DNA of 64,000 nucleotides, from positions 629,266-693,265 of the forward strand of contig NZ_JBDIVE010000002.1 in NCBI RefSeq assembly GCF_039631295.1. The letters run 5' to 3'. Below are positions 9,135-17,346 of the stretch, in pieces (the first letter of the stretch is position 1; each line of letters starts with the position of its first letter). The notes beneath the pieces are model-generated. The model saw only the letters and a program-made list of their open reading frames with translations. It was not told where the DNA came from and made no database searches. This stretch comes from Viridibacterium sediminicola (GTDB lineage Bacteria; Pseudomonadota; Gammaproteobacteria; Burkholderiales; Rhodocyclaceae). The translations under genes were made by a program, and so were the position numbers.

Positions 9135-9295
9135 AACGCCCGCAAGGCTGCCCGCCTGAAAACCTAAGGGATACCGGATAGTCAGGTTTTTCCATCTCTT
9201 TTCCAGGCACATGCTGCACCGCCGCGCAGTTCAAATAGCAGCTGAAGTTTCATCAGCATCGCCAGCGAACCGCGTACGCATTCAGGGAGAAGCAC

Positions 9296-10282
9296 ATGGA
9301 CACCAGGCAAGTCATCCTCGTCACCGGCTGCAATGGACAAATCGGCCGCGTATTGGTCCCCGCGCTACGTGCGCGCCACGGCAACAGTCAGGTCATCGCC
9401 ACCGATCTGCGCGGTGCAGTCGACCGCCAGCTCGATGTCACCGACACTGCCGCGCTGCTCGCCTTGCTGCGCGAACTGCGGCCGACGCAGATCTACCACT
9501 TGGCTGCGGTACTCTCGGCCACTGGCGAGCGCGACCCCGTGCGCGCCTGGCAGGTCAATCTGAACGGTTACTTCAATGTGCTCGAAGGTGCGGTGGCCGA
9601 AGGCGTGGAGCGTGTCTTCTTCCCCAGCAGCATCGCCGTCTACGGCCCCGACGTGCCGCGTGAAGCAACGCCCGACGACGCACCGACGCGGCCGAGCACC
9701 ATCTACGGCATCGCCAAGGCGGCCGGCGAAAACCTCGCCGCCTGGTATCGCGAAAAGCATGGTCTGGATGTGCGTGTGCTGCGTTACCCGGGCATCATCG
9801 GCTGGGAAAGCGCGCCTGGCGGCGGCACCACCGACTATGCCGTTGAGATTTTCCACGCGGCGGTCAAGGGCGAGACTTTCGTCTGCCCCTTGTCAGCCGA
9901 GCGCGCCCTGCCAATGCTGGCGATGGCCGACGCCGTGCGTGGCACCCTCGACTACATGGCGGCGCCGCGCGAGCAAATCCGCCGTGCCAGCGGCTACAAC
10001 CTGGGCGGCTTCTCGGCTGCGCCAGCGGATTTTGCAGCGGCCATCCGCAGCCAGTGCCCCAGCTTCCAGATTGACTACCAGCCGGACGCCCGCGACCGCA
10101 TCGCCGCCTCCTGGCCAGCCGGCCTCGATGACCGCGCCGCGCGCGAGGACTGGGGCTGGCAGCCGCACTACACACTGGAGCGCCTCAGCCTCGCAATGCT
10201 CGCCCATCTGGGGGCCGACTACAGTGCACAACAGGCCGCTAAGGCCGCGACCCACCCCCGCGCCATTCAACGTGCGGCGTGA
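9296..10282 (+). CDS. NAD-dependent L-threonine 3-dehydrogenase, SDR (epimerase-like) type
   Basis: This 328-residue cytoplasmic enzyme oxidises threonine to 2-amino-3-ketobutyrate with NAD. The Rossmann motif is TGCNGQIG near residue 10, and the catalytic Tyr-Lys pair is YGIAK near residue 137. The threonine-dehydrogenase hallmarks are RYPGIIGWESAPGGGTTDYA near 165 and FQIDYQPDARDRIAASWP near 260, followed by DWGWQPHY. These separate it from UDP-sugar epimerases. The start follows a GGGAGA ribosome binding site. It stands alone, followed by a strong bidirectional terminator. Confidence 0.9.
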   Translation: MDTRQVILVTGCNGQIGRVLVPALRARHGNSQVIATDLRGAVDRQLDVTDTAALLALLRELRPTQIYHLAAVLSATGERDPVRAWQVNLNGYFNVLEGAVAEGVERVFFPSSIAVYGPDVPREATPDDAPTRPSTIYGIAKAAGENLAAWYREKHGLDVRVLRYPGIIGWESAPGGGTTDYAVEIFHAAVKGETFVCPLSAERALPMLAMADAVRGTLDYMAAPREQIRRASGYNLGGFSAAPADFAAAIRSQCPSFQIDYQPDARDRIAASWPAGLDDRAAREDWGWQPHYTLERLSLAMLAHLGADYSAQQAAKAATHPRAIQRAA

Positions 10283-10408
10283 ATGCTGAATCAGCAAACA
10301 TCCGTTCAGCGCGCATGAAATACTGGCGGTGCTGCCTCTGCTGGCAGCCGCACGACAACATGCTATAGGCATTCTCGGCACGAACATCAACAGCGCAGGT
10401 CGATCAAC

Positions 10409-10441
10409 AAAAAAGGGGCGTCCGCCGGACGCCCCTTTTTG
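10409..10441. terminator. Bidirectional intrinsic terminator
   Basis: A perfect nine-base-pair stem (GGGGCGTCC with GGACGCCCC, loop GCC) is flanked by A-runs on the left and T-runs on the right. It can therefore stop transcription of both the threonine dehydrogenase gene (plus strand) and phoX (minus strand), which converge here. Confidence 0.93.
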
Positions 10442-10458
10442 CTTGCTACGCTGATCTC

Positions 10459-12651
10459 TCAGGAACCAATCCGGCCACCATCGTTCTTGGTAATCATGAC
10501 CGTCGCGGAACGCGGACGCTTACCCGCGCCATACCCTGCATTGCTGGGCCACTGACTGGTGTATTTCGTCGGGTCGGACAGATTGGCGACCGTGGAGCCC
10601 TCGCCCGGATGCTGCACGTTGACAAACAGAACCTTGCCATCGGGCGATTCACACACGCCGGTGATTTCCTGATCGAAAGGACCGACCAGGAAGCGTTTGA
10701 GCGTATCGGTCGTGGGCTTCTTGCCCATCTTGGTGGTCACGGTCGAGGTACCACTGGTCACGCTGACATCACCACCGTCACCCACTTTGCCCGGCAAAGC
10801 AGCCAGCATCATGCAGTTGGTGACATCGGTATAGGCGCCATCATCCGTCTGGATCCAGCAGATTCCCGTGCTGCTGGTAAAGGCCAGACCATCGGGGCTG
10901 GAAAAGTCGTTGTCCTTGCCCAGACCGGACAGATTGACAGTTGCCGTCGGGGAGGTCTCTTCCGCGCCAAACACATACACATCCCACTTGAAGGTCGTGG
11001 CAGCGGCATCGTCACCCGTCTCGGCGATACGGATGATATGACCGTGCACATTGCCACTCTGGGTCGTGGCCGTACCCTTGGTGTCGCTGTATGAGCGCGG
11101 ATTGGCCGCATCCACCGTCGCAGCGGTACGGCTGCTGTTATTGGTCATCGTGAAATAGACTTCACCCGTCTTCGGATTGGTCGCACACCACTCGGGGCGG
11201 TCCATCTTGGTTGCACCGACGGCATCCGCCGCCAGACGTGCATTGATTACCACATCGCCCTGATCGGCAAACGCGTAGGTTGCATAGCCGCTGACCGTGG
11301 AGTTGGTGATGCTCAGCTCCAGCCAGTTACCCGAACCATCGGCGTTGAACTTGGCGACATACAGCTTGCCGCTGTTCAGATACTTGTCCCCGGTCGCAAT
11401 GCGATTGCTCGGACTGGCGTCCGCCGCGTCCCAGTTCGTCGCCGAAACGAACTTGTAGACATATTCGTTCTGCGCATCATCTCCCATGTACACCGCCAGC
11501 GCCTTGCCTGCCACCGGACGGGAAAAGGCCGCGCCTTCGTGATTGAAACGCCCCATGGCGGTACGCTTCTTGACCGCAGCCGTCTTGTCGTACGGATCGA
11601 TCTCGGTGATATAGCCCTGACCATTGAGCTCGTTGCGATAGTCGTCAGTCCCATCGGTAGAGCTACCGGTCAGACTGATATCCCAACGTGCATATTGGTC
11701 AGCTGTGCCGGCCGTATCCCAGCCGTAGCGCCCCGAGCTACCTTGGCTACGCCCGTAGCGCTTAAGTGCGGTCACGCTCTTCGCATCGCGCTTGGCATCA
11801 TCACCGGCAGCACGTTTGAAGTAACCGGCCCAGTTCTCTTCACCCGTCAGCAGCGTGCCCCAAGGCGTTTTGCCAGTGCCGCAGTTGTTGAGCGTGCCAC
11901 GGGTCTTGGTGCCGTTGGTGGAGTATTTCGTCTTCAGCAAGGCATGTCCGGCAGCAGGGCCGGCGATCTGGACTTCGCTCAGCGCAGTAACGCGGCGGTT
12001 GAAGGACGAACTCTGAACGGTCGCAAAGCGCCCAGCGCTCTTGCGAATTTCCACAACCGAGACGCCGTGTGCTGCCACTTCCTTGTCTACTTCAGCAGCC
12101 GGACGCGTACCCGAGGTCGGGCCATTGGCATGCAGGAAGACCTGTGTGATGTATTCGTGATTGATGGCCAGCAACGCGCGATCATTGGCACTGACATCCG
12201 GCGTGCCTGCTGCAGACAAGCCGAAGTACTCCATCCCGTCATGACAGTCACCCGAACGGTTATCGAAATCGGTATCGGTTCCGTCATTCTTGTAGGCAGC
12301 TGTTGCCGCCGTCAGCGGATCGCCGCAGGCATAGATCACCGAAGCAGTATAGCCAACCGGAACAGTGAATACGTCCGCCAAGCTCTTGGCTACGGGAGTG
12401 AACCCCAACAACTGTTCGGAAGAATTGCCGGACGAAGAGGACTCGCCACCATCGCCTGAACCGGCACAGCCTGCCAGCCCAAACGGCGAGAACAAAGCCA
12501 GCCCGGCAGCGCCGCTCGCGCCACGCAACAGGGAGCGGCGGCTCAGGCGCGCATTGAGGATTTCCTGAATCGATGGATTGCTGCTTTCATTGTGCCCAAT
12601 GTCATCGGGATCAACACCATTGGCGTCGGGGAGATAGTTGTTCTTGCTCAT
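10459..12651 (-). CDS. phoX: PhoX family alkaline phosphatase (DUF839), Tat-exported
   Basis: This 730-residue protein of the PhoX family releases phosphate from organic phosphoesters outside the cytoplasm, using calcium/iron cofactors in characterised members. The N-terminus carries a twin-arginine motif (SRRSLLRG, about residue 37) followed by a hydrophobic stretch and a possible lipobox (LAGCAGSG, about residue 60). It is probably Tat-exported and may be a lipoprotein. The body shows the family blocks LLTGEENWAGYFKRA, GRFNHEGAAF, VYMGDD and FSSPDGLAF. The gene has its own promoter with a Pho box 53 bases upstream of the ATG, and a GGAG ribosome binding site. Phosphate starvation control is thus likely. 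Confidence 0.9.
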   Translation of the reverse strand: MSKNNYLPDANGVDPDDIGHNESSNPSIQEILNARLSRRSLLRGASGAAGLALFSPFGLAGCAGSGDGGESSSSGNSSEQLLGFTPVAKSLADVFTVPVGYTASVIYACGDPLTAATAAYKNDGTDTDFDNRSGDCHDGMEYFGLSAAGTPDVSANDRALLAINHEYITQVFLHANGPTSGTRPAAEVDKEVAAHGVSVVEIRKSAGRFATVQSSSFNRRVTALSEVQIAGPAAGHALLKTKYSTNGTKTRGTLNNCGTGKTPWGTLLTGEENWAGYFKRAAGDDAKRDAKSVTALKRYGRSQGSSGRYGWDTAGTADQYARWDISLTGSSTDGTDDYRNELNGQGYITEIDPYDKTAAVKKRTAMGRFNHEGAAFSRPVAGKALAVYMGDDAQNEYVYKFVSATNWDAADASPSNRIATGDKYLNSGKLYVAKFNADGSGNWLELSITNSTVSGYATYAFADQGDVVINARLAADAVGATKMDRPEWCATNPKTGEVYFTMTNNSSRTAATVDAANPRSYSDTKGTATTQSGNVHGHIIRIAETGDDAAATTFKWDVYVFGAEETSPTATVNLSGLGKDNDFSSPDGLAFTSSTGICWIQTDDGAYTDVTNCMMLAALPGKVGDGGDVSVTSGTSTVTTKMGKKPTTDTLKRFLVGPFDQEITGVCESPDGKVLFVNVQHPGEGSTVANLSDPTKYTSQWPSNAGYGAGKRPRSATVMITKNDGGRIGS

Positions 12652-12689
12652 AGTTATAGGCTCCAGCCGGGATCGAAAAACCGCTGAAG

Positions 12690-12721
12690 ACTATGCGAGG
12701 TGCGTTACACCAAGATGACAC
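12690..12721 (-). promoter_or_regulatory. Pho box and -10 element upstream of phoX
   Basis: Reading on the minus strand, 12721-12704 is GTGTCATCTTGGTGTAAC. This is two 7-base half-sites spaced by four bases and matches 13 of 18 positions of the enterobacterial PHO box consensus. Eight bases further downstream is CATAGT (12695-12690), a reasonable -10. The geometry fits PhoB replacing the -35 region. The site lies 53-70 bases before the phoX start codon. Confidence 0.72.
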
Positions 12722-12869
12722 GCAGCGCCAGCACATGAGTACGTCAATGGCAACAACCTGATTCGCGCACTTCAAACAGGTGGCATTCAGATAGCGCGCC
12801 TACCCACCCGGCAAGCCTGTCCAGAACCACGCAACACACGACGCTGCGGATCTGTGATGCCTCCGACGA

Positions 12870-14333
12870 TCAGGCAAGGAAGCCCAGATCATTGTTGAAG
12901 TTGGCGATATTCGGAGCAATCAGGCTGAAGTCTGCACTGGAGACGCCGAACCAGCGCCCCAGGGTGACCGCCAGGGAGTCGACCGAAGTCGTCGGGATGA
13001 AGCGCCCGGAACCCGCGTCGGCAAGATTCGGATTGGCCGTGGTGTGCAGGCGCACGGCGGGCATCGTGCCGTACATGTCGCCGCCTTTGACGGCGCCGCC
13101 GAGCACGAAATGATGCGCGCCCCAGCCGTGGTCCGAGCCGTCGCCATTGGAGGTCAATGTGCGACCGAAATCCGAGGCGGTAAACAGCGTGACATTGTTC
13201 TGCAGGCCCAGCGAGCCCATCGCGCTGTAGAAATAATCCATGCTACGCGCCACCTGCGAATGCAGACCGAGCGCGCCCGTATTGGCGTTGTCTTCGAGCG
13301 TGGTGATCTCGTTGTCATGCGTGTCGAAGCCGCCGATGCTGACAAAGAAAACCTGACGCTTGGCCCCCAGGCTGCTGCGCGAAGCGATCAGGCGGGCCAC
13401 CACTTGCAGCTGCAGGGCCAGTGAATTGTTGGCCAGCGCGGTAGGCAAGCTAATCCCTGCCGTGCTGGTCGGCACCGTCGCGAGCGCTGAACTAACCGTC
13501 CCCGAGGCATCGATCGAGCGCTTGACCAGGTCGGCGTGGTCCGACTCCATGTACAGCGTGCCGGCCGCCACACTGTCCGTCACCAGCTGCGACAAGGCCG
13601 TCCGCGCCGCCGTACCGGCCGCGCCGGAGAGCCCGAAGGGCGAGCTGTTCACCGCCGTAACCGGTGTCGCACCATTGGTACCGATCTGGTACTGGAAAAT
13701 GTTCTGCCCGGCCAGAAAGACCGCATTGCTGCTCGCCGAAATGGCGGTAAACACGGTCGAAGAATTGCTGCTCGCCAGCAGATCGCCCATGCGCCCGCCC
13801 CAGCCCGCCTTGCCACCCTCGGCGGCATACGACTGCCACACCGCCTGCTGGTCATTGTGCGAGAACAGCTTGGGCGGCAAGGCAACGCTGTTGGCGAGAT
13901 AACTGGTGCGATTGGTCGGCGCAATCAGCGGACCGATATTCGGCAGGATGGCCAGCTTGCCCGCCGTGAACAAAGCCTGCAGCGGCGCCATCGGCGGGCA
14001 GAAGGCGAATTCCGCACTGGAACTCTGCGCCGTCGCCGGGCTGAACTTGGTCGCCGTCAGTTGCGAGCGGTCGTAAGCGATACCGCCGGCCGTGCGGTTG
14101 CCGCTGCGCGCAGCAGCGTAAGCATCGTAGGCGGCCTGATCGTAGGGAATGATCATGTTGTTGTGATCATTCCCGCCAAACATGAACAAGCAGACGATGG
14201 CGCGATAGTCCGGCGCGCTCTGGGCGCTCGCCGCCCCGAGGCCCGCAAGATTGAGTGCGAAAGGCGCGGCCGAACCCAAGCCGGCCAGGGCCGCCAGGCG
14301 CTTGAGGTATTCACGACGGGACAAGTGACTCAT
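12870..14333 (-). CDS. DUF1501 domain-containing exported protein
   Basis: This 487-residue protein begins with a Tat-like signal (SRREYLKRLAALAGLGSAAP) and an ASAQSA cleavage region. DUF1501 proteins are exported, sulfatase/alkaline-phosphatase-like in fold, and of unknown function. Family features visible are IVCLFMFGGNDHNNMIIP, VFFVSIGGFDTHDN and the late TLFTASDFGRTLTSNGDGSDHGWG block with clustered Asp/His residues. It lies 10 bases after the DUF1800 gene, the usual partner. The pair is probably one transcription unit separate from phoX. Confidence 0.88.
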   Translation of the reverse strand: MSHLSRREYLKRLAALAGLGSAAPFALNLAGLGAASAQSAPDYRAIVCLFMFGGNDHNNMIIPYDQAAYDAYAAARSGNRTAGGIAYDRSQLTATKFSPATAQSSSAEFAFCPPMAPLQALFTAGKLAILPNIGPLIAPTNRTSYLANSVALPPKLFSHNDQQAVWQSYAAEGGKAGWGGRMGDLLASSNSSTVFTAISASSNAVFLAGQNIFQYQIGTNGATPVTAVNSSPFGLSGAAGTAARTALSQLVTDSVAAGTLYMESDHADLVKRSIDASGTVSSALATVPTSTAGISLPTALANNSLALQLQVVARLIASRSSLGAKRQVFFVSIGGFDTHDNEITTLEDNANTGALGLHSQVARSMDYFYSAMGSLGLQNNVTLFTASDFGRTLTSNGDGSDHGWGAHHFVLGGAVKGGDMYGTMPAVRLHTTANPNLADAGSGRFIPTTSVDSLAVTLGRWFGVSSADFSLIAPNIANFNNDLGFLA

Positions 14334-14343
14334 GCTCGGCGCC

Positions 14344-16149
14344 TCACTTCTGGACCAGATAATCAGGGGAAGCCATGGTCAGGAAGACCGCCAGCCAGAC
14401 TCTTTGTTTGAGCGCCACAGCTGCCGCGCTGGAAGCGCTGCTGGTCGACCCCGTCGGAATGCTGACAGCATCCACCGCCGTCTTGATGCTGGTCCGCGTC
14501 AGGGCCTTCATCGCACCGCGCGTCAGCAATACATCAATGCGATTGAGCAAGGCGGCGGAATCGCTAGCCAGCGCAATCTCACTGCTGTAGTTGGGCTGCA
14601 CATCACGCACCCCGGCCGTGCTGGTGCCAACACCATTCTGCACAATCCCCTGCATGACATTGATGTAGCCCGCCACCGAGGTCTCACTGGCAAGCTGCAT
14701 CTCCGGCGCGACCAGGGAATTACTTGCCACGCGACTGTTCGACGGTACATAGCCGGGGCGATAGAAATTGAAAACCGAGGAAGCACGCATCGGCGTCTGG
14801 TTCAAGCTGCCGGAGGCGCTATCGGTATTGCCGACCTTGTAGGCGCCGGAGTTGGACACCACGTTGAAAGCGCGCGCCCAGTTGGCCAGGCGGATCACCG
14901 GCTCGACGATCTTGCCCTCGCCTGCCGTCAATGTCGCCGGGCGTGCTTCCGGATCGAGCAAGATGGCGGCAATCGTTGCGCGCATGTCGCCGCGCTTGCC
15001 TGTGCCCAGACCCGGCGCGAGAGCGGTGACTCCGGTATTAAAGGCAGTCGCCACGCGATCAACATAGGCAGCCGAGGGATTGCTCTTGACCAGTCGCTGG
15101 ATCAGCTGTTTGCCGATGAAGGGGCCGACATTGGCGTGATTGAAGATGGTGTCGAGCGCCGTTTTCAGATCACTGGCCATGCTCGCCGCCGTCGCTGCAC
15201 TTTGCGCCGGAATTGTCACACCGAGGAACTGCTTGGCCGAGATCGAATGAAACTGCGGATAGCCCTGCATCGGCATGACGTTGTAGTTGGCGTCCTTGAC
15301 GTTACCCCAGAAGCGCGCATCGGCGGTATCGGCGCCGCCGTAGCTGTAGCCCGTGAACACCTTGGCCAGCCCGCTGATATCGCTATTGGAATAGGTATCG
15401 ATCGGCTTGCCGCCGCTGAGCTTCAGGCTGCCATCATTGTTGAGCTGGTAGAGGCCGATCGAGAACAGCTGCATGATCTCGCGCGCATAGTTCTCGTCCG
15501 GCGTGCGCCCACTGGCGGTATCTTCCTTGCGGTTGCGCAGATGCGAGAGATAGACGCCCATCGCCGGGCTCAGCGTTACGTCTTCGAGCAGATCGCGGTA
15601 GTTGCCAAAGGCATTTTTCTCGAGCAGATCGTAATAGTAGGAAACGCCGCGGATATCGCTGCCCAGATCACCATTGAAGGACACCACCAGAATCTGCGAC
15701 AAGGCAAAGGCCACGCGCTGGCGCAGCTGGTCCCGCCCGGTCAGTGCCTGCCCCCACCAGCTTTGCAGAAAGTGGCTCTGATCAATCGTCGCCGTGCCGA
15801 TGCTGGCCAGACGTGCAGCTTCCTGATCCACACAACTCAGATGACTGGCGCGCGGCTGCTCGAACTGACGGGTGATCCAGGTGAGCGCACTGCCTTTTTT
15901 CAGCGCATCAATCGACGCGCGGCTCGGGCCGAAACTCGCTTGTTGCAGGAAGCGTGCGGCCTCGGCATCCGTCGGATGGGTGTTGTTATCGCTGGCATCC
16001 ACTTCTGCGGTCGCCGTGAAGGTGCAGCCAGAGACCGTCGTCGTCGTCGTCGTGCTACTGCTACCACCTCCCCCGCCACCGCCACCGCCACCGCAGGCAG
16101 ACAGCAGCAGCACCGTTACTACGCCCCACCACTTGTAAAAGCGCACCAT
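14344..16149 (-). CDS. DUF1800 domain-containing lipoprotein
   Basis: This 601-residue protein starts with a lipoprotein signal (VTVLLLSAC lipobox, Cys near residue 19) followed by ten consecutive glycines and a Ser/Thr run. The DUF1800 region follows, with AARFLQQASFGPSRASIDAL near residue 62, RQRVAFALSQILVVS near 125 and TPDENYAREIMQLFSIGLY (as RTPDENYAREIMQLFSIGL) near 225. It is the first gene of the DUF1800-DUF1501 pair. Biochemical function is unknown for the family. A GAGGGGG ribosome binding site precedes the ATG. Confidence 0.88.
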   Translation of the reverse strand: MVRFYKWWGVVTVLLLSACGGGGGGGGGGSSSTTTTTTVSGCTFTATAEVDASDNNTHPTDAEAARFLQQASFGPSRASIDALKKGSALTWITRQFEQPRASHLSCVDQEAARLASIGTATIDQSHFLQSWWGQALTGRDQLRQRVAFALSQILVVSFNGDLGSDIRGVSYYYDLLEKNAFGNYRDLLEDVTLSPAMGVYLSHLRNRKEDTASGRTPDENYAREIMQLFSIGLYQLNNDGSLKLSGGKPIDTYSNSDISGLAKVFTGYSYGGADTADARFWGNVKDANYNVMPMQGYPQFHSISAKQFLGVTIPAQSAATAASMASDLKTALDTIFNHANVGPFIGKQLIQRLVKSNPSAAYVDRVATAFNTGVTALAPGLGTGKRGDMRATIAAILLDPEARPATLTAGEGKIVEPVIRLANWARAFNVVSNSGAYKVGNTDSASGSLNQTPMRASSVFNFYRPGYVPSNSRVASNSLVAPEMQLASETSVAGYINVMQGIVQNGVGTSTAGVRDVQPNYSSEIALASDSAALLNRIDVLLTRGAMKALTRTSIKTAVDAVSIPTGSTSSASSAAAVALKQRVWLAVFLTMASPDYLVQK

Positions 16150-16284
16150 CCCAGCCCCCTCTGCCTTGGAGCTCGGATTCTAGACAGAAATTTACATTTA
16201 CCCAGCGCTTCTGGACGAGTGGCAAATAGCCTCAATCAGGCGGCAAAACCGCAACTCAACTCAGGTGCCACATCTACATGGCAT

Positions 16285-17178
16285 TCAGCGACTGGCGCGC
16301 CGCGCCAGCACAAGTCCGGCCAGCACCAGCGCGCAACCGATGAAGCGCGACAAACTCATCTGCTCGTTGAAGATCAGGATCGCCAGCCAGGCTGCAGTGA
16401 CCGGCTGCACCAGCAGCAGAACCGAAGCCAGATTGGCGCGCAGATGACCGACCGCCCAGGTGATCAGCCCCTGCCCGAAGACCTGGCAGATGAGCGCGAT
16501 GCCCAGCACCGCGCCCCAGCCTTGCAGTGAGCGGGGCAGCACCTGCTCGTTCATCACCACGATGACCGGCGCCAGTACCAGCGGCGTCACGATGGCCGTG
16601 CCGGCGAGGATATGCGCGGTCGCGAAGTGGCGACGGCAATGCTTGACCGTCAGCTGGTAGCCGGCATAGAAAATCGCCGCCGCCAGGGCGATGAAGTCAC
16701 CCATCAGATCGCGCGGCGAGACATCGAAGCTGGCGCGCACCAACAAACCCGCGCCGCAGATCGCGGCCAGCAAGGCCAACAGGAAGCCGCCGCCGATCAC
16801 TTCGCCGAACAAGGCCCAGGCGCCCAGGGTGACGAAGATCGGCGCCAGATTGAGGATGAAGGTCGAGTTGGCGACCGAGGTGTAATGGATGGCGATGTGC
16901 CACAGCGCCAGATCGATGGCCAGGAACACGCCGGAGAGCACCAGCAGGCCATAGGCCGCCGCGCCGCGCCGTGCATGGGGTGCCTGCGGGCGGTGACGGA
17001 TGCGCCAGCACCAGATCAGCGCAAAAGGAATCGACAAGCCCAGGCGCCAGGCCACCACGCTGACCGGGCCGACATCAGCGAGGCGCACGAAAATCGGCGC
17101 GAAGGCGATGCACATGGCGCCCAGAATCAGGCTCAGCAAGGCCAGGCGGGACGGATGGGCGGAAACTTCGCTCAGCAA
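16285..17178 (-). CDS. EamA/DMT family transporter
   Basis: About 297 residues form ten hydrophobic segments arranged as two EamA repeats, as in drug/metabolite exporters of the RhaT/YdcZ class. The first repeat begins LALLSLILGAMCIAFAPIFV and the second begins near GDFIALAAAIFYAGYQLTV. There is no ATG at the expected position. A TTG at 17178 gives the N-terminus closest to family length, while a GTG at 17202 would add eight residues. An open frame extends much further upstream but only mirrors dnaE. The gene diverges from dnaE. The substrate is unknown. Confidence 0.8.
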   Translation of the reverse strand: MLSEVSAHPSRLALLSLILGAMCIAFAPIFVRLADVGPVSVVAWRLGLSIPFALIWCWRIRHRPQAPHARRGAAAYGLLVLSGVFLAIDLALWHIAIHYTSVANSTFILNLAPIFVTLGAWALFGEVIGGGFLLALLAAICGAGLLVRASFDVSPRDLMGDFIALAAAIFYAGYQLTVKHCRRHFATAHILAGTAIVTPLVLAPVIVVMNEQVLPRSLQGWGAVLGIALICQVFGQGLITWAVGHLRANLASVLLLVQPVTAAWLAILIFNEQMSLSRFIGCALVLAGLVLARRASR

Positions 17179-17346
17179 GACAAGAGATCCGGAAAATGCC
17201 ACCAAGATGGCCGTTGCGGCGTATGGTCGCACAAATGCGGCTTGCGCAAGGTCGATCCAGGCCAAGCATCCGCCAGAAGGCAGAACGCCCCCCTGTCGAT
17301 TCGACAAATTGCTCGCCAGCGCAGCGTGAAACGGTAAAATTGAGGG

